Assembly (NCBI GenBank): GCA_038380435.1
Contig: JAWZYU010000008.1
Location: 74,476,020 to 74,540,019 of the forward strand
Length of the DNA: 64,000 nt
Origin: Ryuthela nishihirai
Lineage: Eukaryota; Arthropoda; Arachnida; Araneae; Heptathelidae
Direction: 5' to 3'
The notes under the pieces are model-generated. The model worked only from the letters and a program-made list of their open reading frames with translations, made no database searches and was not told the DNA's origin. This document shows, one piece after another, positions 1 through 10,977 of the stretch (positions are counted from its first letter, which is position 1; each line of letters starts with the position of its first letter). Made by a program: the position numbers and the translations under genes.

Positions 1-336
1 CAATGGGCTAAATGGCCAGGCCACAAGGACCCCGAAGGCTCAGAGAATGTTGGGGGAGGGGACCCACTGGAACAGCTATTAGGAGACAGATGGTAGCCTC
101 TCGTCAAGGCAATCCAGCGTGTTCTTTAATGTGTAAAAGATATGACTCTCCTGTACACAGGTATACGACTTAACATCCCATATGATGGACAGTAGCCTTT
201 CCAAGCCCATCAGTGTCCCCTACTGAGAGCAGGGTGGGGAGTTTTGCAGAGATAAATCTCACGCAGCTGGGACTCAAACCTGGGAACTGCAGATTACGAG
301 CCTGGCAAGCTACTGACTGAGCCAACCCCACCAAAC
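1..336 (-). mobile_element. SINE-A copy, cut by window start
   Basis: Reverse-strand copy of the tRNA-headed SINE-A. It starts inside the tail at the window edge and runs to a tRNA-like head ending near 331, where the complement of the A box (ACTGAGCCA) is visible. It is clearly divergent from the younger copies at 30 kb and 57 kb, with many substitutions in the middle. The right target-site duplication cannot be paired because the left end lies outside the window. Confidence 0.85.
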
Positions 337-413
337 TTTTAAAAGAAAAATTAGTGAGAAATACATAATTTATATAGCAATGCAATTGGCCATAACTGAA
401 ACAGAGAATTAAT

Positions 414-1101
414 GGTCATTTTGCAATTTGGATTATTTTGGAAACTATAGTTTCCAGTTTAGGCTACATCCTTTCCCAGTTAACAGGCTTTGCTATAATA
501 CTCTTCTACACTAGCTAATTCGCCGTCCATATTATTAAAAAAAAATCCATAAGGAAATAAAGTATATAATTCTGTTGTTTTTTTTATACATATAATGCTG
601 TGGTCTGTAAATTAGAAATGCAAAAATTGGTAGGAATATATATTAAAAAAATGCCTTAGATGCTATCTGCTGATGGCAGCCATTTTATATATTTTTGTGA
701 CCATAAATTTATACATTTTTGGGCCCACATTGATTTCAACAATTATTCAACTGCTACATTTAGAAAAAGCTCCAGAAGACAATAAATAAATCATTTGTTT
801 TTGGGGTTTCTTTATAATCTGGCAGGCGATTTACTCAGAAATCTGAATCTTGTCCTAACAGTTATGTGACACTGGAGTTTTCTGATACAGTTACATAGTT
901 AAAGGACACAACTTTTAAAGCTTGGACAAAAATGCAAATAGAATTTATTCTGGAGATAATGATTTAATCTCCAGAATATAAACTTGACTGAATTTAAGAA
1001 AAAAAAAATGCTGGTTATTTTGCAGTTTGAGTTATTGGGAAAGGACATAGCCTAAACTGTAACCAATAGTTTCCAAAACAACCCAAACTGAAAAATAACC
1101 C
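414..1101. mobile_element. DNA element with ~70 bp inverted ends
   Basis: The stretch 414-486 reappears as its reverse complement at about 1030-1101, at roughly 80 percent by eye. The outer end reads GGTYATTTTGCARTTTGG and the inner end includes AGTTTAGGCTA. The right end also holds a second inverted copy of the outer motif near 1014. The AT-rich interior of ~540 bp shows no coding. This fits a non-autonomous inverted-repeat DNA element. I could not find a clear TSD, so the superfamily is undetermined. Confidence 0.55.
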
Positions 1102-1135
1102 ATACTTAAATCTGAAAAGGGGGTAACTCTAAGTC

Positions 1136-2305
1136 AGTAGTGTCAAACTCAAATAGGAATGCAGGCCACTTAAACTTGTTCCCTGAAGTAGTGCGGGTCG
1201 CAAAGATGTTGCATAGAGCTGCAAAGATACTATAAAAAAGAGAGATCAATTATTATTTTGTAATTACTATATATAAATTAATTTATTTACTCCTAATTTT
1301 GCGAAATCCTCGATATTTTTTCCCTCACCCTTTAAAGAGATTTATGCATTTTTTCAATTGGTTTAATATATATCATTTCACGATTTACTTCAAAACCTTT
1401 AGAAGCCTTATTACCTTTACCTTTAGAAGCTTTATGAATTTCTTCAATGAGATTTGGCATATATGTTATAAATGAATCACTCGTTTTGCTAGTTTTATGT
1501 ATTTCTTTTTCAGGTATAGTTGCTAATTGTGCTGATTATTTTTTATGTAAATGTTTATGAAAAATTACTCAAACTTGTAATAGTTGATAATTTTCACACT
1601 ATTGTAATTTTAGTTTGTTTGAAATTGTGAAAGATACATTGTTTTTACCTGAGATTTTATTTATTTGTTTTTGGTGAAAAAATATTATTTCAAGAGGAAT
1701 TCTGAATAACTATTGTCTCACATCAGAATATTCCAAAAGTTCCTTATTGTTTTCAGAAATTAAAAATAACTTAAAATTCTCTATCGTTGAGCAACAAAAT
1801 TTACCCTTCAAACTATTTGCATGTTAAAAGTTTTTAGGAGAAAACTCAGAAGCTTTTCGAGAGAATTTTAAATTATTTTTAATCTGTCTTTGCTCCGAAA
1901 AGCTTCCGAGTTTTCTCCTAAAAACTTTTAATGTGCAAATTGTTTGAAGGATAAACTTTAAAATTTTATTGCTCAATGACAGAGAATTTTAAGCTATTTT
2001 TAATTAATTTCTGAGCAAGAAGGTCCTTTTAATTGTTTCAGAAAGGATAGATTGAAATTTAACTATTTTGTTTCCCTTCAGTAAAAAATTTGGCAGATAT
2101 ATTTTCCATTTTTTACATTTTTGTCAATGAATTATTTTTATTCAAAGATTGATAAATTGCATCTGTGTTAAAAAATGATTCATTTGAAATCATCAGCAAT
2201 AATTTCCCTTTGAACTTCATTCAAATGAAGTGATGTGCAGAAATAACCAGTAGCAATAGCCCAGTGTATGTGACATCAAAAATTAAATAGTTCATTCTAG
2301 GAGGT
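1136..2305 (-). pseudogene. hAT transposon remnant (ZBED5/Charlie-like)
   Basis: The left end CAGTAGTGTCAAACTC resembles hAT termini of the CAGTGGTGTCAAACTC type. From about 1320 to 2305 it is collinear with the hAT remnant at 25.9-27.8 kb, sharing for example the reverse-strand segment coding QLKKCINL. No long frame survives. Relative to the 27 kb copy it carries a 280 bp foldback insertion at 1743-2022. Both copies stop being alike just after GTTCATTCTAGGAGGTAT. This is a dead, partial transposase gene. The hAT assignment rests mainly on the better-preserved paralogue. Confidence 0.6.
1743..2022. repeat. Foldback (long inverted repeat) insertion
   Basis: Arms of ~117-127 bp (1743-1859 and 1896-2022) are reverse complements with few mismatches and flank a 36-nt AT-rich loop. 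The innermost arms read GAAGCTTTTCG / CGAAAAGCTTC. The collinear hAT paralogue near 27.05 kb lacks the structure, so it was added to this copy. It is either a foldback MITE or an inverted duplication. Both outer ends resemble the local hAT sequence (ATTGTTTTCAG), which leaves the second option open. Confidence 0.75.
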
Positions 2306-2514
2306 ATTGCCCAGGGGCCCCACGATTCTAAATTTCGCAAAAGTTTGTGTTGATTAATCCTCACTTTAGAGCATATTTTTAATGATGGCTATGCTGCAGC
2401 ATAGGGTCCTCAGCCGCCATATTGTACTTTTCCAGGAAAACCTATAAGGTTTGATACAATATGATATCCATCCGCATGTTTCAATGTTTATGAGTGATAT
2501 ATGCTGTTTGAAAT

Positions 2515-2960
2515 AGTTCTTTCTAATGATATCATTTGTTTTCGGGGCTTTTCTTAAGTCGATTCTTTAACGATGAGTGTTATTAAGAAAATATAATTTT
2601 GATATTTTAGGGGCTTTAAGTGCAAAATGAGGTTTCATTGTTTAGCGATAAGCGTTGTTAATGAAATCTTTTGATGAGATCATTTATTTTCGGGGGGGTT
2701 TTCAGTAAGGAACAAGGAGTTATTCTTTAGCGATGAGCTGTTAATGAAATCTAGTTTTGATGAGAATATTAATTTTTGGGACTTTTTTTAAGTGCAGAAT
2801 GAAGGTTTATTCTTTAGCGATGAGTTGTTAATAAAATCTAATTTTGATGAAATTGTTTAATTTTCGGGAGTTTTTTAAGTGCAAAACAAGGGTCCATTTT
2901 GTAACAGTAAGCATTGTTAAAATCTTGTTTTGGTGAGATTATTCACAGTAATTTTTTAAA
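2515..2960 (+). repeat. Degenerate tandem repeat, ~70-92 bp period
   Basis: Five or so diverged units can be aligned on the motif TTTAGCGATGAG (near 2571, 2641, 2733, 2814, 2899), followed each time by GTTAATGAAATCT, TTTTGATGAGA, TTTTCGGG and AAGTGCAAAA. Spacing varies from 70 to 92 bp through small indels. No coding potential is seen. The flanks at about 2312 and 3250 share the motif TTGCCCAGGGGCC, which may mark the limits of an old DNA element, but the two are in the same orientation and I do not claim an element. Confidence 0.65.
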
Positions 2961-3262
2961 TGCAGAAACATGATTTTCTTCTATGTAGCATTGCATATTT
3001 CTTTTATATATATATCCTCAATAAGCATCTCAAGGTAGATGCGGAAGGGACTACTTTTACCATTCAGACTTTTTTTTACCGTGGCGAAATAAAACAAGAG
3101 GTGGATGAGGACCCTATACTGCAGTTCTGCCTTTATGTTTAAACATTGATTCTGTTAAAAGTACTAATAAATCTGTAGTCTTAATTTTATTCACCGTTTA
3201 CATTTTTATTCCTGTAGGTGGGTGGGTAGGGACCCCAGTGCATTGCTTTGCCCAGGGGCCTA

Positions 3263-4815
3263 CAATACTGTTAAGAAGGTATTTGCTCTAGGCCAGTAGT
3301 ACAGAGCAACTGACACTCCACCAGGAGGTTGTGGTAAAGGTTTAAGGGGAAGAAGGCTAGCTTTGCAGAAGCGTAAGTGGCGCCGTTCTGCGGAATTTTA
3401 CCAAAGCTCAATGTGGCAAATTGATGTGCAGGCACAAAAACAACTGTGAGGGACAATCTGCGCATGCGCAGTGTAATCATTTTAGCCCACTGCAGCTATG
3501 GTTTGTCTTACTGTTGGTATATATATTGTGATTTAACCAGTGTTTCCAAATGTCTAACAGCCATGGCTATTGGGCACAGTGGTAGCTGACCCTAAAGTTA
3601 TTCAATGAGTGTTTTATTCCATTCAGGGGTACATTTTACGATACCTGGAAAAGCCACTGTATGTTTATTTTGAGTAATTTTGCAGAATTTTTAAAATTAC
3701 TATGTAAATTAATACATTTAATCATTTTACGAATATATATAAGTTAATGCACATTGCAGGTTTGTGTTCCCTGTAGCATATCGATGTACATTGGCTTCTG
3801 CACTTTGCTCTAACAGTTTAATTCTTTTTTTATGGTTGATACGGGAAGTGCCTGCTGCCATCTGTTGAACGTTTATACAAGTAAAAATCTCAATGTGATA
3901 TTTATTGAAAATATCAGCAATTGTATAAAATATAATTATATAGATCATGTTATCGTGCATTGACACATAAATCTCAATTTATTATAATATACTAAATGCT
4001 GTAGGTTGTTCAAAATATTTAAATTTTGTTCTTTAGCATAGCTACTACCAGTTTTACAAAATTAGATTTTATTAAAGAAAATGATTTCATTACTTCTTGA
4101 TATTTTCTCTCTAAACGAAAAGAAAATTCTGAGTGTACCTCACGAAGAAAATGAACATTTTTCAGAGTCAAAGTGTATGTAAAATTAATCACGTGGTGTA
4201 AGCAATTGAAAACTTTGCTCGGCGGTTGAAAAATAATGCAGGGAACTCTCTCCTCTCCCTGGAAGGTGGCTTCACTGCAATGCACGAATTTGCCACGTTT
4301 AGAGGGCATTGCAATCGAAAAGTTTACATTACGTCTATGGAAGTCTCTCTTTTCCCTTAGACACTCCTTGGATGTGGGGTAGGATCCCTTCCGGTTCAAA
4401 ACAATATTCCTTTTATGCCTAAACAGACTAATAGTAATTGAATGCTTAGTAAATCATTTGCTTTGTTCATTTATTCCTGGAAACTTGATTAAAAGTTTTA
4501 CAATTCATCCATATTTAATTATAAAGCATCACTATTTCAAGTATTTTTTTTTTGCTGCTTCAAGTTTTCTCAACTTACCTTGAGAACCGTAGTTTACTTA
4601 TTTCGCTATTTGTCACCCATATAAAACAAATTAATAATTTAACTAGTGAAATGAAATCAAAAACTAGAATACAACAACAGAATCTGCATTACCTACAACA
4701 GATTCTACATAATACCACTAAAAAATTAAAAGGATAATTAGATCAATGCTTAAGTTGCCTCGTTAAACATAAATTTTGTGCTTGCCGCTTACAATTACGG
4801 TTATGGTTTTCTTAT
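3263..4815. other. No recognised gene or repeat
   Basis: AT-rich sequence of about 1.5 kb. The longest frame is a 126-codon reverse-strand ORF at 4019-4399 with a basic, low-similarity-looking composition. I recognise no domain in it and see no splice or promoter context, so I treat it as chance. Nothing here matches the repeat families found elsewhere in the window. Confidence 0.4.
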
Positions 4816-4820
4816 AAATT

Positions 4821-4925
4821 GGTCTGTACCTTCTACTATGGCATATAAACTGGCAGGCTCCTGTCAGACCTCTGTGGCAAGCAGCTGTTTGAGGGGGTAT
4901 TTATTTTTTTATTTCTTATTTAAAT
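4821..4925 (+). mobile_element. SINE-B fragment, 5'-truncated
   Basis: Matches the 3' half of SINE-B, starting at ACCTTCTACTATGGCATA, through the paired GACAGGCTCCTGTC-type segment (here GGCAGGCTCCTGTC) and ending in the GGGGGTATTTATT tail. The tRNA-like head is absent. It lies immediately 5' of the LINE at 4926. The flanks CTTATAAATTGG and CTTATTTAAATGG may be a worn TSD. Confidence 0.75.
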
Positions 4926-5857
4926 GGTAGCTAGGTAGTCACTGGAAGGAGAGCTATGCACCAATCCCCTGTGACGATGCATAGAACCGGCCAGTCCAAG
5001 CACCTAATCTCCGACCCCGCCTTCTCGTGGTGCAGACCGTTAGTACCTTTCAGAAGAGATACTCTCTTGTGGAAGTGAACAGAAGTGGATGGCTGGCAGA
5101 TTAGTGTGGCCTACTGATCTGGACAACCCTGGCTACTTCTTTTTTTTTCCTACCCTGCTGAGGAGTGGTCAACCACACAGGGTCCTGGTGCTGACCATAT
5201 AAACCCACTGGACTGGACTGAATTATGGCTCTGAGCTTGATTATGGAAACTGAATTTGCCACATTAAGTGGGCTTCTGTAGAGGGAAAATCTTCTGCTGT
5301 GTTTTCTGTTTGTTTGTGAGTTCACAGCCACAAGTGAATAGATTCACAAGATATGTTTATCAGCTGGTGGAAAATCCTGAGCAGAGGTCATCGCAGGCAC
5401 CTGAACTCTTTGCTTCTACTGGCATCGTCAAATTCTACATTGGAGGAAGTCTTCCAGTGTAGATGGTTTCAGCCTTTAGTGGTGGGGGAACAGTTCTGTG
5501 CTCCAGGCCTGCGATTAGGGGGCTGTTTGATATTATCGACATTCCCTCTCTCAATAAACATAGTTTCTTTAAACATTCCACTAATCATTTCTTTCCATAG
5601 CTAATTGGAATGTGAGGACTCTGCACAGAGCTGTTTCTCTTGATGTCCTCACACATGAATTCCACCGTTATAATTTAGATATTCTCGCTTGCAAGAGACC
5701 AGATGTACAGAAAAGGTCAGGTTCTGAAATATAATCTTAAATTTCTCTTTTCAGAGAGGAAAGACAATACACATTACGAAGGCGTGGGTCTGCTTCTCAG
5801 CAGACACGCTAGTGATGCTCTTCTAGGATATGAGTGCATTAATGAAAGGATTCTTAC

Positions 5858-5904
5858 AGCAAAATTAGAGACAAGCGTCAAAGACGCTTGTCTCTAATTT
5901 TGCT
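5858..5904. repeat. Perfect 22-bp palindrome, AAA spacer
   Basis: Two perfect 22-nt arms (5858-5879 and 5883-5904) separated by AAA. The left arm starts AGCAAAATTAGAGAC. In the sister LINE copy at 52.8 kb the arm sequence appears once and runs on into different coding sequence, so the right arm is a templated inverted copy. This is a mutation scar, not a functional hairpin conserved in the family. Confidence 0.9.
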
Positions 5905-6040
5905 TTACTGTTATGCCCCCACTGAGGCATAATGTTATCTGCTGTTATTGCCCCCACTGAGGATGCTTAATGTTATCTGCTGTTATGCCCCCACTGAGGC
6001 ATAATGTTATCTGCTGTTATGCCCCCACTGAGGATGCCGA
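5905..6040 (+). repeat. Local tandem duplications of endonuclease segment
   Basis: The segment GTTATGCCCCCACTGAGG, which codes part of CYAPTED, is present four times with short spacers such as CATAATGTTATCTGCT. The sister copy near 52.85 kb has the corresponding segment only once. The duplication abuts the palindrome at 5858-5904, suggesting one complex replication-slippage event. Confidence 0.85.
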
Positions 6041-6947
6041 TGAGCATGAAAAGGACAGGTTTTACGGACAACTTCAGGATATTTTGAATTCTGTCGAGAA
6101 AGGAGATATTACCCTTGTTCTAGGTGACTTCAAGGCCAAAGTTGGTACTGACTTTGACCCTTGGGGAGGAGTAATAGGCCCTTTTGGTATTGGTAGCTGC
6201 AATGGGTAACGTCTCCTACAGATGAGTAAACTCAGTGGTTTCAGAATAACTAACACTTATTACAAACACTACAACATACATAAGTACACATGGGTTTCAT
6301 CTGATGGGCTGCAAAAGAATATGATTGATTATATATTAATTAACAGCAAATGAGCTAGTCTTGTTAGGAATACCAGGTCATATAGGGGAGCTGAAATTGG
6401 ATCTGATCATTACCTTGTTAAAAGTGTCTTGCAACCTAAACTTAAAAAGTGTTGTGCCAGGGTTAATAATTTTACCTTTAATTCTGAAGCTCTGAAAGAC
6501 CCAGTTATAGCTAAAGCTTACCATGATAGGTTACTTATGACAGTCATGGTTTGCTTACTACTGCAGTTGAGGAGAAATGGGACCATTTTAAACAGGCTTT
6601 TTTGGAAACTAACTGTACTCTTTTAGGAAAAAGGGAGTAGAGGAGACAGAATTATCGGAGTGATAAGGCATTTGGGCTTATTTCAGAAAGAAAGAACTGC
6701 AGGAATGTCCTTAATCAATATCCTATTAGTCCTAATAGAAAGCATTACAGAGAGCTTAATAAACGTGTAAAGGATCAGTTAGCTGCTGATAAGAATCTTT
6801 GGCTTGCTGGCTTAGCTGACAAAGCCGAGGAAGCAGTTACACAGCACAACAGCAGAGAGCTGTACCAGATAGTTAATGTTTTGTGTGGTAGAAAACGGAC
6901 AGGTATATAGGGATTGCAGGATAAACATGGTAAGGTTATAGAAGGTG

Positions 6948-7342
6948 ATTTGGGTTGTTTTGGGTTGTTTTACCTCTGAGCGGCACTTTTTTTGCACACC
7001 ATGGGCTAAATGGCCAGGTCACATGGACCCCAAAGGCTCAGAGTAGGTTGGGGGAGGGGACCCACTGGAACAGCTGTTGGGAGACAGATGGTAGCCTCCC
7101 GTCAAGGCCATCGAGTGTGTTCTTTAACGTGCACAGGGTATGGCTCTCCCACATATGGGGCCACGGCTTAACGTCCCATCCGATGGACGGCGGCCTTTCC
7201 AAACCCATCATTGTCCCCTACTGACCGTGGGCAGGGCAGGGAATTTTGTGGAGATAAATCTCAACGCTGACCCAGCTGGAACTCGAACCTGGGAACCACA
7301 GATTACGAGCCTGGCGCGCTACCGACTGAGCCACCCCGCCCC
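6948..7342 (-). mobile_element. SINE-A inserted in LINE
   Basis: Complete reverse-strand SINE-A: tail at the left (complement reads TTTTACCTCTGAGCGG), tRNA-like head at the right ending CCGACTGAGCCACC. It is flanked by the direct repeat TATAGAAGGTG (6937-6947 and 7343-7353), an 11-bp TSD that proves insertion into the LINE between endonuclease and RT. The LINE insertion is therefore older. Confidence 0.93.
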
Positions 7343-7429
7343 TATAGAAGGTGCATTTCAGTGCATTTCAGTGATATTCTAAACAATGTGGTTAGTTCTA
7401 CTCCCATTGTTTGCAATGATGATTGATGC

Positions 7430-8418
7430 ATTGGTGGCTTTAATGTTGGCCCTATAACAGAATCTGAAGTTATTTTGGCTGTTTGTAAACTTAAACTTCA
7501 TAAATCCCCAGGTGTAGATGAAATTACTACGAAAATGCTTAGAGCTGGGAATATTTCTGTTAGCACTTGGGTGACTGAAATTTTAAATATCTTTTATGAT
7601 AAAGGCATGGTTCCTAAGGATTTTACCAGAGTTATTATTATCCCTATTTTCCAAAAAGATGATTGCAGTTCTTGTGATAACTTTAGGAGTATCAGCCTAC
7701 GCTCTGTTCCAGGGAAAGTTCTTTGTATGACTGTGCATAATAGGATTAAGAATCTGGTTGACGGCAATTGAGTTATTTACAGTGTTGATTCAGAAGTGGT
7801 AGGGGATGTTTAGATCATTCTTGAGAAATGTTTAGAGTTTCAGAAACCTTTGGTTGGTAGTTTTGTTGATTTTAAAAGGCTTTTTACTCTGTTGATCGTC
7901 ATAATTTGTGGTTAATTGTGAGATCATATGATATAACAGACAAATTACTTAACATAATGAAAGCTCTCTATAATAACACTGAGTCATGTGTGAGAGTTGG
8001 TAAGTGTTGTAGCAATTGGTTTAGCATTACTTCTGGTGTTCGACAAGAGTGCATTTTGTCTCCATTTCTCTTTAGCTTGGTTATTGATTATGTTATGCGA
8101 AATTCACTTCAAGGGAAAGATTTTGGCCTTAAATGGACTGGAGATACGAAAATTTCTGATTTAGATTCTGCTGATGATTTAGCCCTTTTGGCAAAAGATG
8201 TTGATGAGATGAACTCTTTCATTCAAGCTGTTGATGAGACTGGTAGTAGAGTAGGTTTGGCTTTAAACAGAGAGAAAACAAAAGTGAAGCAAATTGATCA
8301 GGCAGTTTGTGATTCAGTTCATCTGAATGGTTGCAGTCTTCAGCAGGTGTCACAGTTTAATTACCTTGGAAGCTATGTAACAGATACTGGTGATGTGCGG
8401 CATGAGATTAAGAGATGA
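7430..8418 (+). pseudogene. LINE reverse transcriptase, broken
   Basis: First part (7475-7771) carries KLHKSPGVDEIT, TRVIIIPIF, CDNFRSISL and PGKVL, the fingers of a LINE RT. After a stop and frame changes the palm follows at 7906-8418, with SGVRQECILSPFLF and LDSADDLALLA. The catalytic YADD box reads SADD here, and GVRQGC has become GVRQEC. The thumb side retains SQFNYLGSYV. In the sister copies at 19.4 and 28.5 kb the box is intact YADD. A reverse transcriptase would copy the LINE RNA at the nicked target; this copy cannot. Confidence 0.85.
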
Positions 8419-8689
8419 ATAGGGATTGCTGCCGGGACTTTTAAGTATCTATGGAGATTGTGGAGAAATAGGCTTATACGCCTAAAGACTAAAATTAGAT
8501 TGTATAATAGTTTGGTTCTTTCTAGGGTTAGTTATGGTAGTAAAACTTGAACACTGTAAACAAGATAACAGGAAACTAGATGCTTTTGATTCTAGATGAT
8601 TACACAGTATCTTAGGCATTAGGTGGTTTACCTTTGTTACTAATGATGAGGTTAGGCAAACTAATTGGCAATCTCCTTTAAGCAGCATA

Positions 8690-8935
8690 TTGTGCAGAGA
8701 GAGACTCTGTTGGTTTGGCCATGTTGCCCGTATAGATAATTATAGATTGGGGAATAGGATTATGAACAGTGTGCCTAAAGGCTTCAGAAAGAGGGGGAGA
8801 CCAAGGATGCAGTTTGGAGACAATGTCAAACAGGACCTTATTAGAATTGGTGTTCAGTGGCCTAATGCAGCAGATGTAGCTCAGGACAGACTTGCTTGGA
8901 GATCTAAATTACATGGTCTGTTTGGACCTCTGTAG
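8690..8935 (+). pseudogene. LINE ORF C-terminal segment
   Basis: Encodes RERLCWFGHVARI followed by a basic RKRGRPRM segment and NVKQDL, the usual C-terminus after the RT in this LINE type. It stops just before CCATGGCTGC and the GAT-repeat tail. The same end is seen at 20.15-20.36 kb and 29.0-29.25 kb, which anchors the family's 3' boundary. Confidence 0.8.
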
Positions 8936-9031
8936 CCCATGGCTGCTTGAGGATGATGATGATGACGATTTCTTATATATAGTATAATTTAACGTAAGTT
9001 GGGCATGAATTTTTCATAAAAAACCCCATAA

Positions 9032-9371
9032 GTTGTGTTGTTTTACCATTGAACGGCACTCTTTTGTGCACAATGGGCTAAATGTCCAGATCACAAGGAC
9101 CCCGAAGACTCAGAGAAGGTTAGGGGAGGGGAAACCACTAGAACAGTTGTTGGGAGAAAGATGGTAACCTCCCATCAAGGCCATCCAGTGTGTTTTTTAA
9201 CATTACAGAATATGGCTCTCCCAAAACAATGACAGGGTTTATTGTCCATCTGAAGAATGGCGGCCTTTACAAGCCCATCGTTGTCCCCTACGGACAGTGG
9301 TAGGGGGAGTCTTGTGGAGTGGGAACTGCAGATCACGAGCCTAGCATGCTACCAACTGATGCACCCCACCC
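9032..9371 (-). mobile_element. SINE-A copy, old
   Basis: Reverse-strand SINE-A, strongly diverged. The middle lacks much of the usual stretch between the GTAGGGG-complement and the head (about 9300-9330). The short flanks CATAAG (9026-9031 and near 9378) could be the remains of a TSD. Confidence 0.8.
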
Positions 9372-9764
9372 TTTTTTCATAAGGATTAATGTCGTGCATT
9401 GCTCTTGGAGAAAATGAAAGTTGGGAGAGGGTATCTTTTTCAGAATGCTAAAAATAAATCCGAACATATTGACATACTTTTAATTTATTGCTTCATTATG
9501 ATTGACTTTGATTGATGCTTTGTATTCCTTATTTATGTAGGTTACCATGCTTCACTATTGATCAAAGACACGTGGTTGGAGCCTTCCATGGATACGTGTC
9601 TGCCCAGAGAGTCTGCCAGCCCGTTTCTCCACCTGTTCTTTGGCTCATCAAAAATTATGAACCAAATAATTAATAAATTATGCATCTGATCAATTACAAT
9701 TATATAATTCTAGTTGATCAGAATTTTTTAAACACACTAATATCTATAGGCAAATGTGAAAAAT
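9372..9764. other. No recognised feature
   Basis: About 390 bp of AT-rich sequence between a SINE-A and a Tc1 remnant. No domain or repeat family is recognised on either strand. Confidence 0.4.
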
Positions 9765-10375
9765 ATTGTTGGAAACAGTGCCGTCCGACATTTCACTGCT
9801 GTTCGACGTATCGAGGTTTCTACTCCACAGAAGTGACGGGCAGTAATGGATACGGCATCAGACACATGAGAACCAACATTCGGACATGCTTGTTGGTCAG
9901 TACAGGCCAACAGTGACAGTGTGCATGACTGGGGGATGTTTCCCTGGTATGACCTGGGACCACTGAACACCAATGGCTACCTGTCCATCCTAACTGACCA
10001 CATGCATCCCTTCATGTTGGACATTTACCCTGTTGGTAATGAGGTCTACCAACAGGAAATGCGCCCTGCCATGTCGCTAAGGTCGTGCATAACTGGTTCC
10101 AGGAACATGACAGCAATGGCTCCATTCTCTTTTGGTCAGCAAAATCGCCCGACCTCAATACCATAGAGCACTTGTGTGAAATTACACTGGATCGATAGGT
10201 TCGGCATGCAGACTCACAACCACGTCATCTCCAGAACCTCCATGCTCTGCTGGAGTCCGAATGGGCACGTGTGCCTCTGGCAATCTTCCAGGGTCTCATT
10301 GTGTCCATGCCATACCATCTCACTGCTGTCATCTGGTCCAAGGATGGTTTTACCCATTATTAAGTTGGTGGTCAT
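9765..10375 (+). pseudogene. Tc1-like transposase remnant (family 1)
   Basis: C-terminal two thirds of a DDE transposase of the Tc1/mariner superfamily, which cuts and pastes its element at TA sites. Visible blocks are WYDLGPLNTNGYL, LTDHMHPFM, GNEVYQQ, SPDLNTIEH and a final MPYHLTAVIWSKDG-like end. The second catalytic motif, normally QQDNAPCH, has lost one base (reads CAACAGGAAATGCGCC), which shifts the frame exactly at the Asp codon. The third acidic residue survives as the Glu of TIEH. No terminal repeats were found. Confidence 0.75.
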
Positions 10376-10977
10376 ATTATTCAGATAAGACTGTATGTTA
10401 CATATATACGATTTATTTTATTCCCATTGTTATAGTATAACTTTAGTTTTTCCTATCTATACTAGGGGTATACCAGTTACATACACATTTCCAGGGGATT
10501 CGTGAAGCATGAAAGATTGAGAACCACTGCTATAGAAGAACGAACCAGAGTAAACTCAGAACAACAGTTCATGACCGTTTCCTATCCTTAACTACAAGAG
10601 GCAATAGAATGATGTTGGCACGCCAATACTGTAGTAGGCTCAGAACTGATTTCAGCTTGCTTTGGAGATTTCAGCACTCACATGAACGACAGTACCCAGA
10701 TTAACAGATCCCAATGACTTCATCAGAGATGCTTTTTGTGCTAGAAGACCTGTAGTATACGCGATAAGCAATAACATGTCATTTGCATAACAAAATCTGG
10801 CCGAAAAAGTGTCCCATACCAGTAGAGGGCGCTGGGGACAAAATGTTCCGTTTTGAATGGCTTTTAAACGTAGAAGCCTTTATGCAATGATTTTACCATT
10901 GAAATGCACATTCTTTCATCTGAGTTTTATTACTTCGTTTAATATACTTAGGAATAACGTATCCATTGTATTTGAAT
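10376..10977. other. Mostly unassigned; possible hAT terminus
   Basis: Near 10508-10531 the sequence GCATGAAAGATTGAGAACCACTG is the reverse complement of the common hAT end CAGTGGTTCTCAA. The partner end was not found, so only an orphan terminus is claimed. At 10874-10900 a segment inversely matches 10980-11010 (the left edge of the next Tc1 element). The rest is unassigned. Confidence 0.4.

Larger units (their letters stand above)
5600..6420 (+). pseudogene. LINE endonuclease domain (APE type), broken
   Basis: Opens with NWNVRTLH and YNLDILA, the usual start of an APE-type endonuclease that nicks target DNA for reverse transcription. Further on come CYAPTED, GDITLVLGDF, MGFI with an M-I-D-Y-I-L-type block near 6330, and GSDHYLV near 6400. 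The last supplies the catalytic Asp-His pair expected at the end of the domain. The frame is interrupted near 5700 and by the palindrome and tandem duplication at 5858-6040, so no active enzyme can be made. Confidence 0.7.
4926..8975 (+). mobile_element. RTE/BovB-like LINE, near full length, dead
   Basis: Non-LTR retrotransposon with, in order, a ~670 bp 5' region, an APE-type endonuclease (from about 5600), a reverse transcriptase (about 7430-8420) and a C-terminal segment (8690-8935). It ends in GAGGATGATGATGATGACG, a simple-repeat tail typical of RTE-like elements. The 5' region matches the starts of the reverse-strand copy ending at 14215 and of the copy at 51.26 kb. Several frameshifts and stops break the ORF, and a SINE-A (6948-7342) splits it between endonuclease and RT. 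The clade is inferred from WNVRTL, GVRQ, WFGHVAR and the tail; a Jockey-group relative is the alternative. Confidence 0.75.

Noticed and set aside
2305..3262. A hAT element bounded by TTGCCCAGGGGCC at both ends
   Set aside because: The two motifs are in direct, not inverted, orientation, and no TSD is seen.
4019..4399. 126-codon reverse-strand ORF as a host gene
   Set aside because: No recognisable domain, AT-rich surroundings, no splice or promoter signals.
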